Shown piece by piece: positions 1-10,939 of a DNA stretch of 64,000 bases. Numbering within the stretch: position 1 is the first letter of the stretch; every line of letters starts with the position of its first letter. The notes under the pieces were generated by a model that worked only from the letters and a program-made list of their open reading frames with translations, was not told the origin of the DNA and did no database searches. The DNA is taken from assembly GCA_026419785.1 (NCBI GenBank), contig JAODTK010005683.1, positions 1 to 64,000 of the forward strand, given 5' to 3'. The position numbers were made by a program, and so were the translations under genes. Source of the stretch: Sclerodactyla briareus. Lineage: Eukaryota > Echinodermata > Holothuroidea > Dendrochirotida > Sclerodactylidae.

Positions 1-59
1 AGGAACATCGTATAGGAATAGGGTTTGGACCTATAGATACAGTTTACCATTCTACACGA

Positions 60-430
60 TATAAGCTCTGTTGTATCCGAGCCTGCAGTCGTCCTGTAAG
101 AATAAAAGGTTTCAACCACGCCTTAGAAAGTGTTACGGATGAGGAATCCCAGAAAATCGACGGCAGCCTATTCCATAGTAATGGTGCGGCATGACAGAAT
201 GCTGGGTACCGAAGGCGCTTGTAAGTGTATGGGCTCGAGCAGTCAGAATAGACTTCTCAGATGAGGCTGGTAGAAACACATGAGCTCCTATGAATAGATC
301 GGCAATGATTCATGAGGCATTTGTAGACATAAGTGAGTATTCTGAATTTGATCTTCACGTCACAAAGGACCCAGTGTAGTGATGCAAGGACGGTTGACGT
401 GAGTGAGTTCGCGTGGGCTGACTCTGGAAA
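60..430 (-). mobile_element. LINE fragment, C-terminal end of reverse transcriptase ORF (L2-like)
   Basis: On the minus strand, with frame changes, the translation gives the familiar C-terminal signature of many non-LTR retrotransposons: a LHW-type segment followed by R/K-I-x-F-R-I-L-T-Y-V-Y-K-C-L, then AAPLLWNRLPSIF, then a short stretch ending SKAWLKPFIL. In the L2 group this block lies after the reverse transcriptase domain, just before the ORF stop. Only this tail is present, and no endonuclease or YADD motif is seen nearby. It is therefore a 5'-truncated, decayed copy. The L2 versus CR1 assignment is from the motif alone and is uncertain. Confidence 0.6.
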
Positions 431-2690
431 TCATGCGGGCTGTTATGTTGTTATGGACAACTTGCAATCTCCGAATTTGATTTACAGAAGCACCCACCAT
501 ACAACAAACCACAGCAATAGTCCATAATGACATGGTAGCGTTTCTGCCGCGCAGTGGGCTACTGGAATATTCCCCGAGAAAATGTTTGTTCGGTGAAGTT
601 TATTCACAGTAACGATCCATTCTAGAAAGAATACTGTATATATATTTCACATATATTATGTAATTGAGCATCTGTACAAAAGAAAACCATCATAGTCGAC
701 TTTTAAAACGGCTGTACAAATGAATGCATTTCTCTATTTGGGACACATTTGACTGATCCCTTTTTTTATCACTAATAACTTAGATGTGGATTACTAAACA
801 CGCTGGTCATTTTGTCGCAAGACAGTCATTTAAATCCATATTAGTTTTTGCCCGAGTTATCAACTTCAGTTCAACTTCAGCTGTAGTTTAAATCGTGACC
901 GATGAGCAAAACTTTTTTTAACATTCTCAATCGCGAAGAGAGATTAGTTTTGGCCCGAAACTGCAACAGAAATTGCTCAAAAGTGCAAGTTAACAGGGGT
1001 TCGAGTTAGGCAAAATGCAGTAGCACACTTCACACAGTCAACTATATGGACTAGGGTCACCCTTTAAATTAATTAGGACAAACTAAATTGAGGTTGTCCC
1101 CGGCTGAGTGTATGCACGAATTCAACAGTACAAGGAACGTTAGTCCGTGTTCGCGTGCTTGGTGGTGCAGAACTTATTCAAGGTTGGCTAATTAAAACAC
1201 TCTATGAAGTCACAGACAGTCAAGATTTTGTGACTCAATTAACAAAAAATCTGCAAACAAACCTACGCTGTTGGAGACTTTGACTTAATCAACGTGCTCA
1301 TCCATTTTGCAATGTATAGCTACTGTAAGTTCAAGGGCGCAGCCACTAGATGGTCCAGGGGTAATGACCTCCCAAACTTTTGGGAAGGCCTCCATACAAA
1401 ATGATTTTCCACACACAGAATGTTTCCCAGCACTGCCTCGGGCCCCGCCCCCCCCCCCCGGTCCCGCCCCCTCCCCAATTGCTCTTGACGCTCTGAAGTA
1501 CGAAGTTGAAAACTACACAACTCCCGAAGCGATTCCCTATCGATTGTCCACGTCAAAGCTCATGTCGCCATCGCGAAATCCAAAGCTCCCTATTATCAAC
1601 CATTCATAAATAACACGTGACGTATGTATGTGAGTTTAATGTGTGAAAGTGAATTATAACCGATTATAATCCAGTACTAACACCGGATGGAGACGACACA
1701 AGTATGTCTTGGGAGAACTTGAATTGGCGATCAACGAAAGTGCTTGTGTGAAAGTTGCATACAATAAATGAGGGCCTATATCGCGTTAGTTATTGACGCA
1801 TCCTCTTGCTCAAATCGTTACGTAAGCCAAGGCATAATTACTAGGCCTAGCTCTAGTTACATATATTTTATCACCTCGCACCTGGGCATAATTAGGAGTC
1901 TTCCTTTTCACGACAACACTAGATATGAATTATCGCAATGCATTCTAGATGTCAAAATCACGAGTCCAGGGACGACCCTGGACGATTGTATATGTCGAAC
2001 TGAGTCCTACGAAATTTGTACGTTCACATATTTTGAATTTGCCCGTAGTAATCCCGGCCATTGTATGTTGACGGCAGTCTGTATTAAAAGCAAAACTGCA
2101 CTCGACTGGACTGACTCGATGATATCCAGGATACAGGTGAATCAGGTGCCCCTAGTTGCGCGTGATGTATTCCATGACTACAGAAAAGGCTGTAACTATT
2201 GTTGCTTGCTTCAAAACGGGCCGATAAACACTAGTTCACGCCCACAAGTACTGAGGAGACACATGCTTCGATTGCCGGAGATTACAAATGCTGGATATTG
2301 ATGATGTTCTGTCGACCAAGCTATTCCACAGCCTGGGGTGACAGAGGGGAACTTGTACTTTTTCAACTCAACTCCCACTACTTTCTCCGTTATGTTAGCG
2401 CCGGACCATCCTCTGATAAAAATTATCATACGACATTTGTATCGCACTAGTGTGAAAACCTACGATTAAATATAGTTTACCGTATCGCAATAGTGTGAAA
2501 AGCCATTAACGGTACCATGCACGGTTTTCTGTATGCCAAATTCTGTTTTGTATACAGTGTAATTGTTTGGCAACACGCCATGCAGCTGTGTTTTCATTCT
2601 GAGTTCTGACAACGTCGCTGATTGATCAATTTTGGGATAATTAAAGATGATCAAATGAAGGAAGTCTTTTCCTGTTATTTTCCTGTTAAA
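431..2690. other. No recognised gene; one unassigned open frame
   Basis: I see no recognised coding exon or mobile element here. The longest open frame is plus strand 1768-2301 (177 codons), rich in Cys, Ile and Ser. It has no motif I recognise, no signal peptide or membrane segment, and no flanking splice sites that stand out. It may be chance. Short C and G runs occur near 1449. Two direct copies of a motif reading TATCGCA-x-TAGTGTGAAAA lie at about 2440-2458 and 2482-2501. The second resembles the right end of the inserted element at 15140-15166. Confidence 0.4.
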
Positions 2691-2764
2691 ACCGGTTTGA
2701 CGTCATAATTCGAGGATACGTCTACGGATTTTCTAACCTCCCATTATGACGTCATCTCGGTTTC

Positions 2765-3030
2765 AATTTAGGGGCTGAATACGAGGGTGCCGAGGTCGTT
2801 TGTTGCGTTTAAGACCGATGATGACGCCTCGCGGGAGGCTAAAGCCTCCATGAGTTCAATAAACATACTCCTAAATCGGGTCAGGGACATCATAATGGCG
2901 AATAACATAATCAGAGTAACCTAGAACGAATTTTAATGATTTTTTAGAGTTTACTCACTTCGAAACCGACGAGCTGTGTAGCCTAACTGTTTTGTAATGT
3001 TGAGAGCAACTGTATCACCTATATATCCTT
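2765..3030 (+). repeat. Dispersed fragment of the 15.4-17.6 kb repeat unit
   Basis: This stretch matches 15735-15785 and then 15960-16380 (and the parallel parts of 17.74-18.40 kb), including TACGAGGGTGCCGAG, a run reading ACATCATAAT followed by an AGTAACCTAGAAC-type block, and TTTACTCACTTCGAAACCGA. The middle of the unit is missing. It is an old internally deleted relative of the tandem array downstream. It shows that the unit, or a mobile element inside it, also exists outside the array. Confidence 0.65.
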
Positions 3031-4700
3031 TGATTCATTCCATTCCAAATGAATGCTCGCAATACTGATTATATTTGAATTCAGCAGTTAGCCCGAATAT
3101 GGCCACGGTCGTATTCTGGGCTAATCACTGAATGGCAATTAGACAGCGTAATTTCTTACAACTGGAATGATATCTTCAGATTTCCCCATGGTACTATGAG
3201 AGGTAAAAAAACAGGAGTATTTTGTATTTAGGCCTACCTAATGAAACGGGATAAATGTGCACATTTTTTTCAATTCGGACATGATTTTCCGATTTTCTGA
3301 AAAAATACCTGAAAGTTGAATTTTCATCTGTATAAAAATTGTACGTATTTGTATGTTGGCTCGCAGGCACCCTAGCGTCAACATTCAACATTGGGAAGGG
3401 GCTTGCACATTGGCCAGACTCCCCCGACCGGTAGTGGGAGGTTGCTAGTTAAAGTTTCCTTGACGAATCTCAGCAATTTTGTTCTATCGCCGTAGGTAGT
3501 TGTGCCTGCGTTAATCTTGTGTAATGGACGTGAAACATGGTTAGTCAAGTAGCAACTGGCCTTTTCCGGTGGTCTGTGAGGCTTGATTTGTTTAAATTCC
3601 TTTGCCTCGCTTCGCGCCAACTGATGACATTCTGCTTTGACTAGCACGTTACCATAAACACATACCTACCCCGAAATAGGACTACTACGTTCACAACTGA
3701 GTCTTACGGCTGCAGGCACACACTGATCTAGGCACAGGCCTACCGTATGCATAGGGGCCTACACATGACGAATTTTCAATCATATTTTGATCCCTAAAAA
3801 ATAGAATCATTACCATGGGCGGCGATCACGGGTGGGGACGGGGGGGGGGGAACATGTCCCCCCAATATTTTGGTGGGGGGGGACATAATATCAAATATCC
3901 CCCAATATTCTGCGGACTGGCAAAAAAATTGTATAATATATGTACATACGGCAAAAACAAAAATGTCAAACTCATCTTTTTTATTAGATTGTTTAAAGTT
4001 TTTGTTGAGAAGGCCGAAATGCAAAAAAAAAATCGCGCTGCACGCGCTGTATCCCATCTTTCCTGTTTAGGTATAATCAGTAGGCCCACGTGTACAATAA
4101 ATTTGTCAGATTCTGGCAAATATGATTTTGTCATACGTGTCATCTTCAAGTGTGGTGAACATATAGTAGGCCACGAGGAGAATTTGGTTTAGGACTGATT
4201 CATGTTGCCCCCCCCCCCTCCCCACTACAACAATGCCGGAATCCTGCCATTTTCTTAACACTGCACACAGTTTAGTCTATTATGATCATTTATTGTGCAG
4301 AGTGGCTTTGCCAGCTGACGTGCTGTTTTTAATGTAACGAAAAACAACAGGGCAGGGGATCGTGCACATTAGTCTGGAGGTGTACGTGATTGCGTAGGAA
4401 ACTATACAGGCGCGGGGGCGACGAAAAACAAAGGAATAACAATTCTGGACCAAAGAGAAAATTTTGACGAAAAAAAATTTGTTGAGCGGAAAATAATCTG
4501 AAAAATGACCAAATTGTCTGCTGACTGGCTCCATTCCTTTCAATCAAATACCCGAAAATGCACACATTTCCATGACAGTGATGTTCAAGCAAATTTTCAA
4601 TCTGCGGCAGCCTCCAAATTATTGCAAGGGTCCTCAATGGAATATATATCGAGACATGGCATGGTAGGAATGAAGGACACGATGAAGAAATGTAAGGATT
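3031..4700. other. No gene seen; poly-G/poly-C hairpin inside
   Basis: There is no recognisable protein here. At about 3853-3884 a C run followed by AATATTTTGG and a G run can fold back as a hairpin, with stem TGTCCCCCC against GGGGGGGACA. A related run of CCCCCAATATT lies just after it at about 3899. Another C run lies at 4207-4222. The Gly-rich open frame across this stretch is produced by the G runs and is not evidence for a gene. Confidence 0.4.
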
Positions 4701-5625
4701 AGCATCGATCAGTTATCGGAAATTACTGTCAACATATTTCAGTGATTGCTGGGCCATAGCGCGGGAAGTTGCGCTCACTGCAATCTGGGGGGGGGGGGGG
4801 GGAGGGGTCTGTAACTACTTTTTTGTACTGCTACTCGTCAACTTATGGTGACGCGAATTGTAATGAATGACCGTAGATCAGTTCCTTCAAGAGTGTTTCT
4901 TGAGATATACATTCAGAAATTTGTTGTCAATTTTGGGGGTTGTGTTTACGCCCTAAGACCGGGACGTACAGTTTCGGCAATCTGGGGGATTCGTAGGCTC
5001 AAAATTTTCTTGTACCTATACGAGACCACTGATGCTGGCCCAAATTGTAAGGAATAAACATCAATTAGTATACCTTCAAGAACGTTTCTTGAAAATCAAA
5101 TTCTGAAAATTTTTGCCATTTCAGAAACGTTGCTAACTGCCATACAGCGCGGGAATTGCCGTTTTCTGCAATCTGTAGGGTCTGTAAAACGAAAATTTCC
5201 CTTGTACCCTGCGCGTCCACTGATGTGGCGGCTGGCCCGAATTGTGAGAGAATACACTCGATCAGTTCCTTCGGAACGTTTCTAGAAATATGAATCTGAA
5301 ATTTTAATTGCCATTTTATGGACGTTGCTTACTGTCAGACGTCCTGGAAATTCCGTTTCCTAAAAAACCGACTGGTGGAAGCTTTTCAATCTGGGGTCTG
5401 TGGAAACAAAAAATCTCTTGTACCCTACGCGTCAACAACCGACGGTGGCCTTAATTGTACGGAATAAACATTGATCAGTTCCTTCAAGAATGTTTCTTGA
5501 AATAAAAAAAATCGGGATTTATTGACGATTTAGGAATGTTGCTTACTGCCATATGAACCCCATACGTGCCGTTTCCTTCAATCTGTAGGGTCTGTAAAAC
5601 TAAAAATTTCCTTGTACCGTTACCG
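4700..5625 (+). repeat. Tandem satellite, ~190-215 bp monomers with an inverted TTCAAGAA core
   Basis: About four and a half degenerate monomers follow each other. The best anchor is a palindrome at 4886-4904, 5075-5093, 5270-5287 and 5483-5501, so the monomers are about 189, 195 and 213 bp long. Other shared blocks are GGGTCTGTAAAAC, CTTGTACCCT, ATTGT-A-GGAATAAACAT and CAATCTG followed by a G run. The palindrome TTCAAGAA-CGT-TTCTTGAA is close to inverted heat-shock elements (GAA and TTC blocks), though its centre has three bases rather than two. No open frame runs through the monomers. Confidence 0.8.
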
Positions 5626-6095
5626 CGGGTACATCAGGGTGTACTGTCTAATCTGAATCACGCGATTCGCTATGAAATATCTAAAAAAAAGTTTTAAAAA
5701 ATACAAAAAAAAAATCTGAAAAATGAAAATGACGAAAATGTAGGTTTAGGGGGTAGGGTTGGTTTCTTTGTCAGGAGAGCTCAGCACCCCCAGTAAAAAA
5801 TCGTTCGCAGGGGCCTGCCTCCCCATGTCCCTCCTTGTCACAAATTCTGCCCACCGTGGGCTCCTTGCACATGCACATATCTTTTCTCTCCACAGTATCG
5901 AGTCCACAGGAACACTACGACAGCTATCGTGATTTGAAAAGATGAACTGGCAGATGTAAGCTCAATTTAATACGGAGTCGCAACAGCAACCCATGTACGA
6001 GGTCACATTCACTCACCTGACATGCTTATGACGTCATCGTTACGCTAATTAAGTCTGAATTTACCTGTACTTACCTGACATCCATACGTGCATGT
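5626..6095. other. No gene seen
   Basis: This is a unique-looking stretch between the satellite and the CR1-like LINE, with A-rich runs near 5680-5720. I see no exon, RNA gene or repeat signature in it. Confidence 0.4.
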
Positions 6096-7680
6096 TTGTT
6101 TTAGGCCTTGATGGGCCCTCTGGTCGATGTGTTTTCTTGAAGGCTATCAGGGTTGGTGACAATACGCCTCTTTCGACAATTTGTTCCATTTTTCCACACT
6201 CTCTCGAAGAAAGTATTTCTCCTGGCCTCCAACCTGGTGTACGTGGCTTATTTTCTGAATTCCCTCTGTACGATAACTTCGTCCAGTGTGAAAAAATCTA
6301 TCCGGAGCTGGGTTTATACTCCCATTGAACATATTATTCACAGTTATGAAATCTTGTCGGTTATGCCTCTTCTGTAGTATTGTTAAATGCAGTTTCTTAG
6401 AGCCGTGTGGGATAATCATATGGACCGACGAGCTGGTATCATTCTAGTCTCCTCCTTTGAACCTCTTCTATAAGATCAATGTCTCTCTTCAAATAAAGCT
6501 TCCATACTTGTATCATAGTCTAACATGGTCTACCATGATGATGCCCCATTGTCTTGTTCGCTTTCTTTATTACCTCGGCACAGTGTAACTCGCTTTCAAA
6601 GATGTACTGAATATATACCCCCAGGTCTTTTTTCCAGGTCTTTTTTTTTTTCTTCTTTGTTCTTTTCAGTAAAAAAATCTCTTGTTAAGTCTGTACTGTC
6701 CATTGGGGTATTGTATTCAAAGTGTAATATCTGAGACTTTTCCCTATTACAGTTCATTCGCCACTTTTGTGACCCTGTATTATCTTATTCAGATCCTCTT
6801 GTGAGACCTCCTATCCTGCTCATGTTATCCGATGTCCACCTTGTTGTCATCAGCGAAACTTCTAATTAAGGTCTCATCCCTTCTCCCAATCATCCATCAA
6901 TAGTGAAACATACAGGACCCACCAGATCCTGTCTCATCGAACTAGTCACAACTAGGTAACAACTTGATTCGTCCCCTGCAAAACACCCTGTTTCTATCCG
7001 TACTAGTCCTTCAATCCACTCCAAGATTTCCCCATCTATTTCAGAAGCCTGTAATTTCAGTAACAATCTCTTATGTGGCACTGTGCTAAACGCTTTCCGT
7101 AAATCCATATACATCACATCAACTGGTACTCCCTTGTCGATCAGTCCAGTAACAGAGTCCCAGTACTTCACCATGTTGTTGTGCACGCCTCTCTCTTCGG
7201 ATCCATGTTTTGTATCGCCTATAGTTCATATTTCTCTAGGTGTCCTGCTGACTCTCAACAGCTTTCCAAAACCTTTCCTGTACTGACGTTAGTCACTGGT
7301 CGAATAATCAATTGATCAAGACTTCTTCTCCCAAACAAGGTGTACATTTTATTATATTACAGTCCTGTGTCTGTCTTTTCCTCTGAGTGACTCTGATAAT
7401 TCATGATGATGGCTTCGCTAGTACTCCTGCAAGTTCCACTAGAACCTCTTGTGGGTGAATATTGTCTGGTCCTTGTGCTTCCGATTCATCAAGCTCCTTC
7501 AACTTTTTCAGTGTCATTCCTTCTGTAATCTTTTTCTCCACTACTTTCGCCTCTTCTGACAAGGTCGTTGTGGTTCCAATTATTGGCCCAAGATCCTTCC
7601 TCACTTGTGAATACTTTTACACAGACTTACCAGTCTATCTCATTCTATTTTTAAATTCAGTCAAAACCCAGGGTTAATGC
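6096..7680 (-). mobile_element. CR1-like LINE, 5'-truncated reverse transcriptase ORF
   Basis: Read on the minus strand, the order of motifs is that of a CR1-type non-LTR retrotransposon. First comes a linker segment (KDLGPI, EEAKVVEKKI). Then the start of the reverse transcriptase appears with LKELDES-AQGPDNIHP (about 7400-7600), then DVMYMDLRKAFSTVPHKRLLLKLQA (about 7090-7150, quoted in part), then a catalytic block read as SFADDNKVD (about 6840-6870). A C-terminal part follows with RQDFITVNNMFNG and a VEKWNKLSKEA tail (about 6170-6370). The copy lacks the endonuclease and has several frame changes and stops, so it is dead. The 3' end lies near 6096-6110, where the frame ends TRGPIKA and stop. 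Confidence 0.8.
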
Positions 7681-10310
7681 AATATAACCCGTGTTTGTTG
7701 TTAGTAACGAATGATAGCAACTATTATGCGTTGACCTGCTTCACTTACGGCACTTCACACGCAAACATGTCGATTGGTCGTTACCCCTAATCCAGATGAA
7801 ACATCATCGAACATGAACCTTGAAGCGACAACCGCTGTTCACAGTCCATGACTATATGTGAAAGCTAGGTGAACGGTCTTGTCGACCCTACGACAAAATG
7901 CCCATTGCTATAAAGGTTTGTTGTGACAGTGCGTCGAACACACTTTTACTTTCAATATCAACGGGCGTGCATTATGGCTGGCCATAGCAATAAGCCGAAC
8001 ACTTGATACGTTGAAAATCACTTGGCTGCCTGGTTTCCATTGACTATTCGCCTCTAGATTGTTTATCCATAGGCCTACAGAGTCAGACCCTGTCGATAGA
8101 CTGGCAATGCAGCCCAACCGGTCGCTAATCCGAACGAATAGGCTAAAGGTTCGTAAGTAATAGTAAGCTCTCCGTTTTGATAAAACTGCCCTCAGTCAAG
8201 ATTGCCATATTCCCGTGACCTCGAGTTCATCTCACGAGCAGAAACACACAACCAGGTCGGCTGTTCAACTCGGAAGTAATTCAACACCTGTTTTCAATTG
8301 GTAGTGTACATTTTGCTCTGGAGTTCTCATAGTGCGCGGTCGAAATCGACATTTAGGTGATAGGGTGGGCGAGGTGGCCTCCCTACTTTCATTACATTAA
8401 AAGTTTTAGATCTTCAGTGGTGGCGACTAGGGGCGAAGACGTTTGTCCTTTGGCGTCACAGTACAACTTTACATAGAATCTTCTGCACTGTGAGGCTTAT
8501 CGTGCAAACAAAAACTTTTTGTGCGAAAAGTCGATCAACCAGAAAGGATCTGTCCATGAGCATTTTCACAGAATTGTTAATGAGTGGGCTAACTTACTGA
8601 GCGGCGGAGGCATATAGAACGTAACAATGAAAAAAATGCTCTCATTATTTTTCGCAATAGTTCCAAACTAATTTGGTGGAGTAGAGGACCGAAATACCGG
8701 CAAAAAAAAAACTTTATTCAAAATTCCATTAGGATAAATTGGTCCGAGGTCAAGAAGTTGATGAATTATTCCTTTGTACATGTTTCCGGGTCCTTTGTAC
8801 ATATTATCTTTCAAGCCCTTGGGGCTCAATTTCTAAAAAAACAACAACAGACAAAAATGGTGTTTTGGAGATTGTGCCCATGTAGGACGGTCTGATTATT
8901 GATGAAAACGGACTGACTGCCCTCTACAAGAAATTTTTTGCGTTTAATCAAACTGTTCCGATATCTTCAGATTGACTAAAATAAGAGTTTTGGATGCGTT
9001 GAAGAAGTTCACGTTCTGGTATTTTCCGTAGAAAGAATGAATCGTGCCCCGGCTTCTTTTGACCTTTTCCGTGTTCGTGTGAAGTAGTTCAAGACTTGGA
9101 TATTTACTCACGGACTGTCCCCTGGGAGTTGAATAACATGCTTAACTTATCGATGATGAACACGAAGTGATGGCGTGAATGACGCGCCTCATCATCGTTA
9201 AATAAGGCCTGACTCGCATTGTTAAGCTATGGAGAGTATCACATGTTATCTACTTTAACACACGCTGATGCTGAGCAATACCCAACTTCCTTGGAACTCG
9301 TGGGGCCGATGTCGAAGTATACCGAAGTCACGTGAACTGGCTCTTGCAGAGATATATTTCATCCTGGCCAAGCAGGCGATACAATTACTAAATGTATAAC
9401 TCCCCCGACTTCAATACCCGTTTTGTGCGTATTTCATGCAGATAGTGTCCATACGAGTAGCATTTAATACACTTCCGTTGACGGTATTAATTTCGCTAAG
9501 TTTAACAATGCATCAATGTCGAACTGGAAGAAGAACTGGTCATTCACGTCTGTAGGGAGTTTTTAGCCAATTGGTCGGATAAATGAATGGCTGTACTAAA
9601 AATCGGTTATTGGTTAGAGTAATCTTGAAAGAGGCACGCCTAAGTGATTAGTCCATCTATGCTCCTCTCAGCCGATTCGATTACAGTGAAACATCAAATA
9701 AAAGTGAAACAATATTTCGTGGAGTTTAAGAAAACAGGTGCAAATTTTAATTCTGAACTAATATATCTGAACACAACTGCGTCGTTTTTTTTATAATCGA
9801 TCCTATTATGTTGTATCTAATTCCGTTTTCTCTCCAATTTCGGAATTCTTTAGAATGAGAATCCAATCAGTTTTGCCTAGCAGCTTCCGCACACTGCTCT
9901 GAAGGTTCCAACATAGTACCGAAATCACACCAGGTCTCTTTCTGAGTTCACGGCATGTATATTTTCTTCTCGGCCTGTACTTCTCTCGCTCTGTACTTCT
10001 TTCTATCCGGACACACAAACATATTGGTTTTGAGTACTACTCCAATTTTGGTCGACAATGTAGAGTGTACCGATGAGCTTAGTGCAGAGATGTGATGTTG
10101 TAGTTTTCGATGTTGTTTTTTGTTTCTTCAAATTATTACAAGAGGTTTAGAGCTCGTCCCGTGTTTTCAAAAGAAAGATTTTGATGGAATTTCTGTTCCT
10201 AAGTATAGTCATTCAGCATGAGTTGTTGGTTCAAACACGGTTGACCCCTGGAGGGCTTTCTTAAGACACGTTTAATGCGTACAATCTGAGGAAATAGGGC
10301 CATATAAAAT
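7681..10310. other. No gene seen
   Basis: Over 2.6 kb I find no exon-like open frame with splice sites, no transposable element motif and no tandem repeat. The short open frames at 7908-8117 and 9806-10018 (both minus) look like chance. The sequence appears single-copy within the window. Confidence 0.4.
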
Positions 10311-10352
10311 ACTAATATATATAATATATATATATTATATATAAGATATTAT

Positions 10353-10384
<32 letters not shown>

Positions 10385-10402
10385 ATATTATATATATAAT
10401 AG
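10311..10402. repeat. (TA)n microsatellite
   Basis: This is about 90 bases of almost pure alternating A and T with occasional AA or TT breaks. It can form cruciforms and often breaks assembly. Confidence 0.9.
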
Positions 10403-10939
10403 ATAAAAACCTTGGTGGGAGGTCAAGGTATACTCTTCTGGCGAAGAAAAAAAAAACGAAATGTGGGTCAGCTTTATTCGTTCTTTCGGGTTCTTGTCAT
10501 GGTGGACAGTTCGTAAACAAAAATATTAGTTGGCTCAAAGAAAGTCAGGCATTTATTTTGTTTGCCAGCACGAGTTTGGAGAAGCAATGCCTCTATGAAT
10601 AAAAACAAGCCTACGTGCTTTCTGCACTCCGGTTAGGGGTAGTACAAAGTCGAAGAAACAGGATTGGTCCAGGGTGATACAGGGACAGAGGCACGTCCAG
10701 CGATAGTCAGGATATGCCCAGGTTCTCATAAGCTATGTCTTTCGGTTCGAGAACACCTTGACAAAATTTGATGATCCTCTGCGGGATAATGAATATCGGG
10801 TTAAGACTACTGCCCGTTTAACAAAACCCTGACAACTTCCTCCGATTACACAGACACCCGAATAACGGTCCGGATAAGAAATAAAACCCTAGGCCGGGTG
10901 GCTAGTTTACGCGATTCTTTCAACGAAATTAAAACACTG
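10403..10939. other. No gene seen
   Basis: This is the stretch between the TA repeat and the first recognisable unit of the large tandem array. No coding or repeat signal was recognised. Confidence 0.35.

Noticed and set aside
3815-4192. 125-codon Gly-rich plus-strand frame with overlapping minus-strand frames
   Set aside because: The Gly and Pro content comes entirely from G and C runs of a foldback repeat. There is no domain, and no support in any other copy.
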